A stretch of 64,000 nt of DNA, taken from assembly GCF_003097355.1 (NCBI RefSeq), contig NZ_PYUI01000004.1, positions 1-64,000 on the forward strand. The letters are read 5' to 3'. The stretch comes from Arthrobacter sp. H-02-3. GTDB taxonomy: Bacteria; Actinomycetota; Actinomycetes; Actinomycetales; Micrococcaceae. The position numbers and the translations under genes are program-made. The notes beneath the pieces were generated by a model. It did no database searches, was not told the origin of the DNA, and was given only the letters and a program-made list of their open reading frames with translations. Positions 8,546 to 16,368 of this stretch are shown piece after piece. Every line of letters begins with the position of its first letter. The stretch's first letter is position 1.

Positions 8546-9679
8546 GAGAGGGGAGCGGGCAACGAGGGGGGAGCGGGTGACGGCCTTGTAATGGCCCACG
8601 AGCTCGGCCCCGAGGGCGGACCATGTCCTGCCTTGAACCGAGGCATGTGCGGCCTGGGCGAACGCGCGGCGCTTGGCGTCGTCGCCCATCAGGTCCATCA
8701 CGCGGGCCCGGAGCCCGGCGAGGTCGCCGGGCTCGTAGAGCCAGCCGGTCCGCGAATTCTCCACGAGGTCCAGCGGCCCGCCCCGGCCGGTGGCCACCAC
8801 TGGCACCCCGGAAGCCATGGCCTCCTGGATGGTCTGGCAGAAGGTCTCGAACTCGCCGGGGTGCACGAAGAGGTCGAAGGACGCCACCGCCCGGGCCAGT
8901 TCGTCGCCGCCGAGGAACCCGGTGAAGACGGCGTCCGGCAGGGCAGCTGCCAGGGCCGCCCGCTGGGGCCCGTCGCCGACGATCACCAGCCGGGTTCCGG
9001 GGACATCCGCCAACACCGCCAGATCCTCCACCTGTTTCTCGGCCGCCAGCCGGCCGACGTAGCCGATCAGGCGCTCGCCGCCGGGGGCTACGGATGCCCG
9101 CCAGCCGGCGTCGCGCTTCTCCGGGGTGAACCGCTGCGTGTCCACGCCGCGCCGCCACATGTCCACGCGTGGAATGCCGCGGCCGCGGAGCTGGTTGAGC
9201 GCGAAGGTGGAGGGGACCAGGGTGCGGGAGGCCAGCAGGTGGATGTGTTCCACCCGGTTCCAGGCCCAGTTCTCCAGGAACGGGACGCCGTAGCGCGAAG
9301 CGTAGCCGGGCACCTCGGTCTGGTAGATCGCGACGGTCGGGATGCCGAGCTGGTGAGCGGCCTGCGCTGCACGCCAGCCGAGCACGAACGGGGACGCGAG
9401 GTGGACGACGTCGGGCGCGTAGTCGGCAAGGATTCGCTTGACCCGATACACACCGCCCAACGCCACCCGCACATTCGCATAGCCGGCCAGCGGGACCGAG
9501 GGGAGCCGATGCACGTGGGCGCCATAGACCTCGTCCGGGACGTCTGTGTCCTGCGTGGACGGCGCGATCACGAGGACCTCATCCCCGCGCTCCTGCAGAT
9601 GCTCCAGCACGCGCAGGATCGAGTGGGTAACTCCGTTCATGAGCGGCAGGAATGATTCGGCGACGATTGCGATCCTCAC
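8507..9679 (-). CDS. GT4-family glycosyltransferase (MgtA-like)
   Basis: A 390-residue retaining GT-B glycosyltransferase. The N-terminal Rossmann half opens with RIAIVAESFLPLMNGVT; the C-terminal half has GYVGRLAAEKQ, GDGPQR and an EX7E nucleotide-sugar motif in EFETFCQTIQE. These resemble the actinobacterial GDP-mannose-dependent alpha-mannosyltransferases that act on glycolipids (MgtA type). GTG start with a GGAGGGG site. The last about 22 residues (two RSPLVA-type repeats, then SLKAAKQGF) are an odd tail: the DNA there is two copies of an 18-bp repeat running into the intergenic palindrome, so the original stop seems to have been displaced. Donor and acceptor are inferred only from family resemblance. 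Confidence 0.87.
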   Translation of the reverse strand: MRIAIVAESFLPLMNGVTHSILRVLEHLQERGDEVLVIAPSTQDTDVPDEVYGAHVHRLPSVPLAGYANVRVALGGVYRVKRILADYAPDVVHLASPFVLGWRAAQAAHQLGIPTVAIYQTEVPGYASRYGVPFLENWAWNRVEHIHLLASRTLVPSTFALNQLRGRGIPRVDMWRRGVDTQRFTPEKRDAGWRASVAPGGERLIGYVGRLAAEKQVEDLAVLADVPGTRLVIVGDGPQRAALAAALPDAVFTGFLGGDELARAVASFDLFVHPGEFETFCQTIQEAMASGVPVVATGRGGPLDLVENSRTGWLYEPGDLAGLRARVMDLMGDDAKRRAFAQAAHASVQGRTWSALGAELVGHYKAVTRSPLVARSPLVALSLKAAKQGF

Positions 9680-10048
9680 CCCTCCACGGTGAGGGCGCTG
9701 CCTTGCGGCGCGGGGGAGCAGGCGTTGCCGGCAGGGGAAGACTGGGTTAACAGGTGGGCACGGTCAGTCGAGCGCCGCGAGCAACGGGGCGAGGCTCAGA
9801 GAGGCGGCCGACGGCGAAAGGGGCCGACGGCGGGAGCGTGCGGCTAAGAGGGCGCGAATCATCGAGGCCATGTGTTCACGGCACACTCCGACTCAACGGC
9901 GGTGCCGGACGGCATGGCGGAAGGACGGGCTACAGCGGATCGGGCCAGTTGCCGACCGGGCCGCGGGCTTGCATGCCGGAACCACTTACGAACCTGGCAG
10001 CCGGCCCGAGACGCTCACGCATATTGCCTTCCATCTGAAATACCTCCA
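9680..10048. other. Gene-free stretch
   Basis: No convincing coding region on either strand: the open frames here overlap each other, lack ribosome-binding sites and have no recognisable domains. It should hold the promoter of the glycosyltransferase at its left end. A short direct repeat GGCCGACGGCG occurs twice near 9806 and 9823. Confidence 0.5.
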
Positions 10049-10083
10049 GAGGCGACGGAACTTCAGAATACGCCCGTCGCCTC
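10049..10083 (-). terminator. Terminator of the flotillin/NfeD unit
   Basis: A perfect 10-bp stem (GAGGCGACGG at 10049-10058 with 10074-10083), loop 15 nt, 17 bp past the stop of the NfeD-like gene on the minus strand. Confidence 0.65.
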
Positions 10084-10100
10084 CTAGCGTCCAGAGGCCG

Positions 10101-10340
10101 TCAGTCTGGTTTGAGAACGTCCGGAAGCTCGTCCACAAAGACGGTCTGGGGCGGCTCAAAATAGATGACCAGGACCTGCTCGCCCACGGCGAAGACGCTG
10201 GTTTTGTCGAACGGGTGAGCATGGAACGCGCTGGTTCCGCCGCGGACCGGCAGCATGACCTCGCCGATGGTGCCCGGGCCGATCCGTCCGGTGACGCGCC
10301 CAATCTTTCCGGTCAGGCTCCGGTCAACATCCTTATGCAT
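10101..10340 (-). CDS. NfeD-like OB-fold protein
   Basis: A 79-residue beta-rich protein with the G-x-x-G pattern GKIGRVTGRIGPGTIGEVML followed by FAVGEQVLVIYFEPPQTVFV, typical of the soluble C-terminal OB-fold of NfeD proteins, which partner flotillins/stomatins in membrane microdomain organisation. The membrane part of full NfeD is missing, so it is a short stand-alone form. It follows the flotillin gene by 64 bp on the same strand, the usual pairing. The ATG at 10340 is the start; the TTG codon just before it is unlikely. The ATG overlaps the stop (TGATG) of a ten-codon leader frame. Confidence 0.78.
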   Translation of the reverse strand: MHKDVDRSLTGKIGRVTGRIGPGTIGEVMLPVRGGTSAFHAHPFDKTSVFAVGEQVLVIYFEPPQTVFVDELPDVLKPD

Positions 10341-10383
10341 CAATATCCCAGTGCATCAAAACCCCTGTGCATCAAAACCTCTG
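10336..10383 (-). repeat. Three 16-bp repeats carrying start codons in three frames
   Basis: Units at 10336-10351, 10352-10367 and 10368-10383 share TGCATCAAAACCCCTG (first unit drifted). On the minus strand each unit supplies a purine-rich AGGxG, a short spacer and ATG, giving ATGs at 10372, 10356 and 10340. As the period is 16, the three ATGs fall in three frames. The ATG at 10372 opens a ten-codon frame ending in TGA that overlaps the NfeD-like ATG (TGATG); the one at 10356 opens a seven-codon frame ending just inside the gene. Confidence 0.8.
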
Positions 10384-10404
10384 ATTCCCGCACGCATGCC
10401 GGCC

Positions 10405-11841
10405 CTACGCTTCCGGAGCCTTCCCGTCCCGTTTGTGGGCGTCCCGGCCGTTCTTGAGCGCGGTGGAGAGCGCCGGAAGGTAGTCGCCCACCTGTGCCAA
10501 AATCCCGCCGATCATCCGGTTGACCCCTTCGCCGCCATTGAGCACGGTCATCTGGCCGACGTGCGCAAAAGGCTCGGCTGCGGCCGCCACGATGGCCGGC
10601 ATGTTTTCGGCGAGCTGCTGGGAGATAACGGCGTCCTGGTTGGTTCCGAGCGCCTCCGCACGGGCCTTGATGCCGTCAGCCTCGGCCAGCGCCTTGGCCT
10701 TGATGGCGGAGGCGGCGGCATCGCCGCGCGCCTTCGTGGCGGCGGCCTCGGCCTCACCCGTGACCTTGGTGGCGCCGGCTGCAGCCGCCGCGGCGTTGGC
10801 GTTTGCCTGGGCCTGCAGCTCGGTCCGGCGCGCATTGGCCTGGGCCTCAAGCTCGGTGCGCCGGGCCAGTGCCTCGGCGGCGCTGATGTCCGCGGCTTTC
10901 TGGCCTTCGGCATCGGTGCGCTTGGCGTAGGCCCTCGCGTCGGCGGGCTTGCGGACGGTGGTCTGGAGCTTCTGTTCCTCCCGGTCGGCCTCGAGCTTCG
11001 CCACCTCGGTTTCCTGGACCACCACCTGCTGGCGCGCCGAGGCATCGGCCAGGGGCCCGGCCTGGGCCGCGTTCGCCTTGGCCCGCTCGGCATTGGCCTG
11101 CGCCACGGACTGCCGGATCGCGGACAAACTCTGGGCGTCGGCGATCATGGCCTCGGCCTCTGCTTCCTTTTCCGCCGCCTCGCGGTTCCGGGTGGCCTCC
11201 GCGATGCGGGCCTCCATCTTGACCATGGCGATGTGCGGCTTGGCGATGTTCTGGATGTAGCCGGTGGGGTCCTGGAGGTCCTTGATCTGCAGCGAGTCGA
11301 CCACAAGCCCCAGCTTCTCCATTTCGACGCCGCTGGCGCTGCGGACCTGGGAGGCCAGCTTGTCGCGCTCCCGGATGATTTCCTCAACCGTCATGCTGCC
11401 GATGATGGAGCGAAGATGGCCTTCAAAGACGTTGTAGACCTGGCTTTCCATCTTGGGCTGCTGGCCCAGGAACCGCCGTGCGGCGTTGGCGATGAACGGC
11501 GGGGCATCCCCGATCTTGTAGATGACCACGCCGTCAACAATGACCTGGATGCCCTGGGAGGTCACACAGGAGACCTTGAGCTCGGTTTCATTCAGCGTCA
11601 GGGACAGCGGCCGCACGGTCTGGAGCCCCGGGAGCACCAGGGCCCCCTTGCCCGTGACGATCTTGAAGTCCATGCCCTCCCGGGTTTCCAGCGTGCCGCG
11701 CGTCAGCCCGGAGATGATGAGGGCCTCGTTCGGTTCAGCCACCTTCCACATCAGTTTTGTTGCCACCCAGATGACGCCGATGACCACGACCGCCCCGAGG
11801 ATGATCGAAATGAGCGGGTAGAAAGCTGACAAGTCCTGCAT
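10405..11841 (-). CDS. Flotillin-like SPFH/Band 7 protein
   Basis: A 478-residue membrane-anchored scaffold protein. One N-terminal transmembrane segment (about residues 8-28) leads into an SPFH/Band 7 domain (about 35-230), followed by a long Ala/Glu/Lys-rich coiled coil (about 230-400) with EA-repeats typical of flotillins, and a short C-terminal region. Flotillins form oligomers in lipid microdomains. It begins with ATG behind AAGGGA and is co-directional with the NfeD-like gene downstream, the standard flotillin-NfeD pairing. Length and domain order match bacterial FloT/YuaG-type proteins. Confidence 0.93.
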   Translation of the reverse strand: MQDLSAFYPLISIILGAVVVIGVIWVATKLMWKVAEPNEALIISGLTRGTLETREGMDFKIVTGKGALVLPGLQTVRPLSLTLNETELKVSCVTSQGIQVIVDGVVIYKIGDAPPFIANAARRFLGQQPKMESQVYNVFEGHLRSIIGSMTVEEIIRERDKLASQVRSASGVEMEKLGLVVDSLQIKDLQDPTGYIQNIAKPHIAMVKMEARIAEATRNREAAEKEAEAEAMIADAQSLSAIRQSVAQANAERAKANAAQAGPLADASARQQVVVQETEVAKLEADREEQKLQTTVRKPADARAYAKRTDAEGQKAADISAAEALARRTELEAQANARRTELQAQANANAAAAAAGATKVTGEAEAAATKARGDAAASAIKAKALAEADGIKARAEALGTNQDAVISQQLAENMPAIVAAAAEPFAHVGQMTVLNGGEGVNRMIGGILAQVGDYLPALSTALKNGRDAHKRDGKAPEA

Positions 11842-12166
11842 TACCAGGTCCCTTCACGGTGGTGGAAAAGGTGTAAAAGCAAAGCCCCAAACGATGCTGC
11901 TGGTAGTCCCCGGCCGGCCTGGAAAGCAGGAACTGCGACGCCGCCCAGCCAGCCGTTGTACACAGTCTGTGGTGCTACCTGCCGGTAAGTCCAGCAATTC
12001 GACGATGTCCGGGCATGCGCCCCAGCCCCGGCGCTGCCGAAAGCCCCTGTTGGGGCGGCCGCCGCCGTGCCAACGTGGTGTAGCGTGCCAGCATGGAATA
12101 GCACAAGCGCGCAGGCGTGGGAGGGCGGGCAGCAGGTGTGCCGGGCCCGCGAAAGGGTGATGGGTG
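11842..12166. other. Divergent promoter region, no gene seen
   Basis: About 325 bp between the divergently transcribed flotillin and PaaK-like genes. Small open frames here have no ribosome-binding site and no recognisable content. It should contain the promoters of both units, but no clear -35/-10 pair could be picked with confidence. Confidence 0.5.
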
Positions 12167-13579
12167 ATGCGCGGCTCTCCTCTCGGGATGACACGGACGG
12201 CCGGGATGACCAGTATCGCGTGGGACATCTGGCGGGCCGGGCATGCCAGCCAGGACGCGATCGCCCGCCGGCAGCGGGACCGGCTCGCGGCGCTCGTTGA
12301 CCACGCGCGGTCGGCGTCGCCCTTTTACCGCAAGCTATACCGGGACGTCCCTGAGACGCCCGCGGACCTGCTCACGAATCTGCGGGAGCTGCCTCCCGTG
12401 GGCAAGCGCGAGCTCATGGAGAACTTCGATGACTGGGTGACCGACCCCCACATCACCCTCGCCGGACTGAAGGCGGACCTCCTTGACGACCCCTCGCGCG
12501 TCGGCGGCTTCTACCGCGGGCAGTACCTTGTCCTGACGACGTCGGGGACCACCGGGGAGCCAGCGGTCCTGGTCCATGACCGGACCTCGTGGCTGGTGGC
12601 GAACCTCCTCGCCCGGATCCGCGAACGACGGACGATGGTGACGGCCGCGGAGACCCGGGCCTTCCTGCACCGGGGGCTGCGGGCGGCGGCACTGATCGCG
12701 GACGGGGACCATTTTGCCGGCGTCGTGCTCACCGAAACCGTGCGGCGCCGCAGCCCCACGATCGCGCGCCGCGTGCGCGTGTTCTCCGTGCTCCGGCCGC
12801 TCCCGGATCTCGTGGCGGAGCTCAACGAGTTCCAACCGACCATGCTCTACGGGTATCCGAGCGCCATGCTGCAACTGGCCGCCGAACAAAAGGCCGGACG
12901 GCTCAGGATCCGCCCGGTCCTGGCCGTCGCGTCCGGGGAAAGCCTCGCGGCCGCCGGAGCGGCGGAGATCGAAGCGGCCCTCGGCTGCCGCGCCACCGTG
13001 CGGTACCTGGCCTCGGAGGCGCTCGCCCTGACCAGCCGGTGCCGGCAGGGGCAGTTCCACGTCAACGCAGACTGGTACATCGTGGAGCCCGTGGACAGGA
13101 CGTTCCAGCCCGTTCCGGCCGGTGAACTCTCCCACACGGTGTTGGTCACCAACCTGGCCAACCGGGTCCAGCCCCTCATCCGCTACAACCTGGGCGACCG
13201 GGTGCAGATGATTGCCGGCCAATGCGCGTGCGGCAGCCCGTTCCCCGCGCTTCGCGTCGAAGGCCGCAGCGGCGACGTGCTGGCCTTTGCCGCGGCAGAC
13301 GGCGGAACGGTGACGGTCCTGCCGCTGGCGCTGGGCACGGTAATCGAGGAAACCGCCGGCGTCCGCCGCTTCCAGGCGATCCGCACCGGTATGCGGCAGC
13401 TGACCGTGAGGCTCGAGCTCTACCCGGAGGCCACGACGGCGGCCGTGCGGACCGCGGCACAGGAACGGTTGGGTGCGTTTTTCGCCGCCCAGGGCGCCGA
13501 CGGCGTGGAGGTCCGGTTCGCCGACGAGCCGCCCCGTCCGGACCGCAGCGGCAAGTTCCGCGAGGTGTGGTCCGCCTGA
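12167..13579 (+). CDS. PaaK/CapK-like adenylate-forming enzyme
   Basis: About 470 residues of the phenylacetate-CoA ligase / coenzyme F390 synthetase family. The adenylation motif LTTSGTTGEPAVLVHD lies near residue 125, YLASEALALTSRC near 285, then RYNLGDRV, a CACGSPFPALRVEGRSGD segment (Cys pair and conserved Gly-Arg-Ser-Gly-Asp of PaaK-type enzymes) and a small C-terminal lid domain. It should activate a carboxylate with ATP, perhaps to a CoA thioester; the substrate is unknown. Start ATG at 12167 follows AAAGGG at good spacing; ATGs at 12188 and 12206 are alternatives. It stands alone and ends 12 bp before a convergent gene. Confidence 0.82.
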   Translation: MRGSPLGMTRTAGMTSIAWDIWRAGHASQDAIARRQRDRLAALVDHARSASPFYRKLYRDVPETPADLLTNLRELPPVGKRELMENFDDWVTDPHITLAGLKADLLDDPSRVGGFYRGQYLVLTTSGTTGEPAVLVHDRTSWLVANLLARIRERRTMVTAAETRAFLHRGLRAAALIADGDHFAGVVLTETVRRRSPTIARRVRVFSVLRPLPDLVAELNEFQPTMLYGYPSAMLQLAAEQKAGRLRIRPVLAVASGESLAAAGAAEIEAALGCRATVRYLASEALALTSRCRQGQFHVNADWYIVEPVDRTFQPVPAGELSHTVLVTNLANRVQPLIRYNLGDRVQMIAGQCACGSPFPALRVEGRSGDVLAFAAADGGTVTVLPLALGTVIEETAGVRRFQAIRTGMRQLTVRLELYPEATTAAVRTAAQERLGAFFAAQGADGVEVRFADEPPRPDRSGKFREVWSA

Positions 13580-13591
13580 GAGGTGTGACTG

Positions 13592-14527
13592 CTAATGCTG
13601 GTCGAGGATCCGCCGGGCGTCCTGCTGGGCCTGGAGCTCTTGCGCGGTGAGCGTCTGTCCCGCCAGGTAGCCCGCGTCGGCCATGATCCGGCGGAGCTCC
13701 GCGACCGTGCGCGGCGTCCGCACCCCGTGGTGTGCCATGGCGTGGCAGTTGGCGCAGAGCGGCACGAGGTCCGTGACGGGATCCAGTTCGTAGTTGCTGC
13801 GCAGCTGCGAGGCCGGGACCAAGTGGTGGACCGGGATGAAGTCCTTGCCGAGGTCCCCGTAGGCAATTTCAAAGGAGAACCCGCACACGGCGCAGCTGGT
13901 TCCGTGATGGGCCATGCATACGCGCTGCGCGTCCGGGCTGTGTTCGTACCGGTTTACTTCCACGCGGCTGACCGTTGCCGCCGGGACGGTGCCGGGCACG
14001 GTGTGGGTGGGGTCGGCTGCGGGCTGCCGGCCGTATTCGCTCCAGATCCCGTGGAGCAGCGGTTCGGCGGACGGTTCGACGGCGAGTCCGGAACCTTGAA
14101 GCGCTTCCCAGTCGATGCCCGGCACGGCGTCCGTGAGGGTCTCGAACGGGATCTGGTCTCCGGCGGCGAGGAGGGAATCGAATGCCACGCGGACGTAGAG
14201 AGGGGCAGCGGCCGGCGCTGCGTCCCCGGCGCCGGATGTTTGGGCGGCGGATGTTTGAAGGTCCGGCGCTTCACCGCCAAGTGTTTGACGGTCGGGGGCT
14301 GGAAAGCGGGGAGCCGGTCGCTCCGAGACGATGACGCCGTGGCCGATCAGGCCGCGCCCGTGGCGGCCCTGGAGTACGAGCCACGCCTCCGTGCCGGACG
14401 CGGCGTCCCCGCTTCCGACCTCCCAACTGGCCAGGAACCAGCCTGTGTCCGCGACTTCTTCCAGGACCGCCGGGTAGGTCCAGTTGTTCCGTTCGTCGGG
14501 GTTCCAGACGAGGATGATCGCGCTCAT
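13592..14527 (-). CDS. HNH endonuclease with N-terminal PUA/EVE-like region
   Basis: A 311-residue protein. The C-terminal 120 residues are a zinc-type HNH nuclease: CAVCGF, then VHHLVPAS with the active His pair, and DLVPLCANCHAMAHH. The N-terminal half (SAIILVWNPDERNNWTY..., then TGWFLASWEVGSG, GRGLIGHGVI and later PGIDWEALQGSG) has the Trp-rich pattern of EVE/PUA-like modified-base readers; this assignment is inferred from pattern only. Such fusions occur in methylation-dependent (type IV, McrA-like) restriction enzymes. The start at 14527 was chosen because residues upstream are encoded by a 15-bp DNA repeat. Convergent with the PaaK-like gene, with no methyltransferase nearby, which fits a type IV rather than a type II system. 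Confidence 0.8.
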   Translation of the reverse strand: MSAIILVWNPDERNNWTYPAVLEEVADTGWFLASWEVGSGDAASGTEAWLVLQGRHGRGLIGHGVIVSERPAPRFPAPDRQTLGGEAPDLQTSAAQTSGAGDAAPAAAPLYVRVAFDSLLAAGDQIPFETLTDAVPGIDWEALQGSGLAVEPSAEPLLHGIWSEYGRQPAADPTHTVPGTVPAATVSRVEVNRYEHSPDAQRVCMAHHGTSCAVCGFSFEIAYGDLGKDFIPVHHLVPASQLRSNYELDPVTDLVPLCANCHAMAHHGVRTPRTVAELRRIMADAGYLAGQTLTAQELQAQQDARRILDQH

Positions 14528-14533
14528 GTGCCC

Positions 14534-14563
14534 ATTGTCCCAGTGCCGATTGTCCCAGTGCCG
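14534..14563. repeat. 15-bp tandem duplication
   Basis: ATTGTCCCAGTGCCG occurs twice head-to-tail immediately upstream of the HNH gene start, followed by a partial third copy. It sits where the ribosome-binding site or promoter should be. Confidence 0.75.
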
Positions 14564-14612
14564 ATCCTCGCAATGCCTATTTGTCGCAGTGCCCGCCACA
14601 CCTCGCGCAAAC

Positions 14613-15827
14613 TCAGCCCGGACTGCCGGCAGCAACCTTGACGCCCTCTGACGGCGCGGCCGGGCACGTAGCGTTGAGGGAGTCCTCGGCGATGGCTTCC
14701 ATTTCGCGCAGGATACGGGTGGCCCCGGACTGGAGCGGTTGCGGGGGGTAGGCCACGGCCATGGCGAGCTGCCGCGTGCCGTCCGCGCTGGTCATGGCGA
14801 TGGTGCCGTAGCCGGGCACGTCGCCGGGATGGCCGTAGTAGAAGTCGTTGGTGCAGAGGTCGTTCCAGCGCACGACGCCGAGGCCGTACCGGGCATAGAG
14901 AGGGCTCTGCATCTGCGTGATCGTGTCGGCCTTGAGCAGCCGGTCCTGCAGCAAGGCGCGGTAGAACGCATTCACATCCGCCATGGAGGACACCATGCCG
15001 CCGGCGGAGTTGTCGATCTGCGCCGCGGGATAGGTGACGTCGAGCCGTTTGCGGTCCAGCGTGATGTAGCCGTGGACCATATCCGAGGGCGGAAGTCCGG
15101 ACGCCGTCATCTGGGTCCCGTCCAGGCCCAACGGCTCAATAATGTCGGTGCGGATCACTTCGCCGATCGGCCGGCCCCGCAGGCGTTCGACGATCAGCGC
15201 CAGGGCAATGTAGTTCGAGTTGGAGTACTCAAATCCCTGGGCCAACTTTGCCTGCCACGTGATCCGGCCCGCCATGGCCAGCAGGTCCGCCAGGCTCACC
15301 CTCGTGGTCAGCGCCTGCTGCACCGTGGCCGGATCGTACAAGGGGCCGTCCACGGACGGCATGCCGGAGCGATGCTGGAGCAGCTGGCGGACGGTCACGG
15401 GCCCCGGCGGGTGCATGACCTGGTCGAACTCCGGCAGGTACGTGCTGACCGGCGCGTCCAGCTGGAGCAGGCCCTCCTCGGCCAGCTTAAGCACGGACAC
15501 CGCCACCATGGACTTAGTGATGCCGCCGATGTGGACAGGGTCCGTGATTTCAGTGCGGGAACCGCTGTCCAGGTTGCGGACGCCATACGCCGCGGACCAC
15601 TCGTCCGCCCCCACACGGAGCTGGATGAGCACCGCGGGGGCGCCGCCGTCGAGCATTCGCTTGCTGAACTCTTCGAGCATGGTCCGGTAGACGGGGTCGG
15701 ACGACGACGGCGGCTGCGCCGGCGGTTGCGGCCCGGGAGTGCACCCGCCCAGGGCGACCGTGAGCACGACGGCGACGCTTGCGGCCGTGAGCCGGAAGGA
15801 TGATGCGCGAATCCAAGCCACCGACAT
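14613..15827 (-). CDS. Class-C beta-lactamase-like lipoprotein lacking the nucleophilic serine
   Basis: 404 residues. A type II signal peptide ends at lipobox LGGC (Cys29), so the protein should be lipid-anchored outside the membrane. The rest is a penicillin-binding-protein-like serine hydrolase fold: the YxN motif is YSN (201-203) and the HxG-like motif is GHPGDVPG near the C-terminus. The expected SxxK motif reads GITK (102-105): the serine that should attack the substrate is glycine, while the lysine remains. The DNA (GGCGGCATCACTAAG on the coding strand) shows no sign of an error. It is probably a pseudoenzyme or uses another mechanism. Start at 15827 follows AAGGA; upstream in-frame codons are unlikely. 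Confidence 0.85.
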   Translation of the reverse strand: MSVAWIRASSFRLTAASVAVVLTVALGGCTPGPQPPAQPPSSSDPVYRTMLEEFSKRMLDGGAPAVLIQLRVGADEWSAAYGVRNLDSGSRTEITDPVHIGGITKSMVAVSVLKLAEEGLLQLDAPVSTYLPEFDQVMHPPGPVTVRQLLQHRSGMPSVDGPLYDPATVQQALTTRVSLADLLAMAGRITWQAKLAQGFEYSNSNYIALALIVERLRGRPIGEVIRTDIIEPLGLDGTQMTASGLPPSDMVHGYITLDRKRLDVTYPAAQIDNSAGGMVSSMADVNAFYRALLQDRLLKADTITQMQSPLYARYGLGVVRWNDLCTNDFYYGHPGDVPGYGTIAMTSADGTRQLAMAVAYPPQPLQSGATRILREMEAIAEDSLNATCPAAPSEGVKVAAGSPG

Positions 15828-15956
15828 GGCGGGTCCTTCTTGCGGGTCGGGTCTGTAGTCGGGGGCAGGAGGATGCCCCTGGCCGAGCACAGTCCTGACC
15901 CTTGTGATGGTCCTCAGCCGTGCCCCGGGCGACTAGAGCCATAAGTCACGGGCACA

Positions 15957-16009
15957 CGGCAACGGCCGCCAAGCAGTCCCAAAAACAGGACTGCTGGCGG
16001 CCGTTGCCG
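15957..16009 (-). terminator. Terminator of the catabolic operon
   Basis: A very strong hairpin: 15957-15979 pairs with 15988-16009 over 22 bp with one bulged A, loop CAAAAACA region. It lies 23 bp past the stop of the ferredoxin gene on the minus strand and marks the end of the long operon that starts near 23161. Confidence 0.87.
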
Positions 16010-16032
16010 GCACGCGGTGTACCGGGAAGCGG

Positions 16033-16362
16033 TCAGCCAGTAACGCCGGCGGTCACGGGCGCGCCCGCCACCACGGGGTGGTCGCGGTGCAGGTTCCCTA
16101 GGGTCGAGGCGCCCTGGGGCGACCCCAGCTCCTCGAAGAACTCCACGTTGGCCCTCACGTATTCCGCCCACTCATCCGGGACGTCGTCCGCATAGTAGAT
16201 GGCCTCGACCGGGCATACGGGATCGCAGGCGCCACAGTCCACGCACTCGGAGGGGTGGATATAGAGCGAGCGTTCGCCCTCGTAGATGCAGTCCACTGGG
16301 CACTCCTGAATGCACGCCTTGTCCTTCACATCCACACAGGGCTGCGCGATCACATATGTCAT
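16033..16362 (-). CDS. fdxA: FdxA-type 7Fe ferredoxin
   Basis: A 109-residue soluble ferredoxin. The N-terminal cluster region CVDVKDKACIQECPVDCIYEG and the second CVDCGACDPVCPVEAIYY supply the cysteines for a [3Fe-4S] and a [4Fe-4S] cluster, as in actinobacterial FdxA. The C-terminal tail after residue 75 is typical of the family. It starts only 6 bp after the stop of the aldehyde dehydrogenase and precedes the strong terminator, so it is probably the last gene of that operon. FdxA normally serves oxidoreductases and P450s generally; here the placement suggests it may carry electrons for the operon's redox enzymes, which is inference. Confidence 0.95.
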   Translation of the reverse strand: MTYVIAQPCVDVKDKACIQECPVDCIYEGERSLYIHPSECVDCGACDPVCPVEAIYYADDVPDEWAEYVRANVEFFEELGSPQGASTLGNLHRDHPVVAGAPVTAGVTG

Positions 16363-16368
16363 GGCGGG

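Noticed and set aside
9870..10457. Plus-strand frame of 195 codons across the terminator and NfeD-like gene
   Set aside because: Low similarity to any protein pattern; it crosses a terminator and is antisense to a gene with a recognisable OB-fold pattern.
13595..14641. A 348-codon plus-strand frame opposite the HNH gene
   Set aside because: No domains visible, while the minus strand encodes an intact HNH motif with its zinc cysteines.
16033..16362. Treating the ferredoxin as an unrelated single gene
   Set aside because: The 6-bp gap and shared terminator favour its being in the operon, although an internal promoter cannot be excluded.
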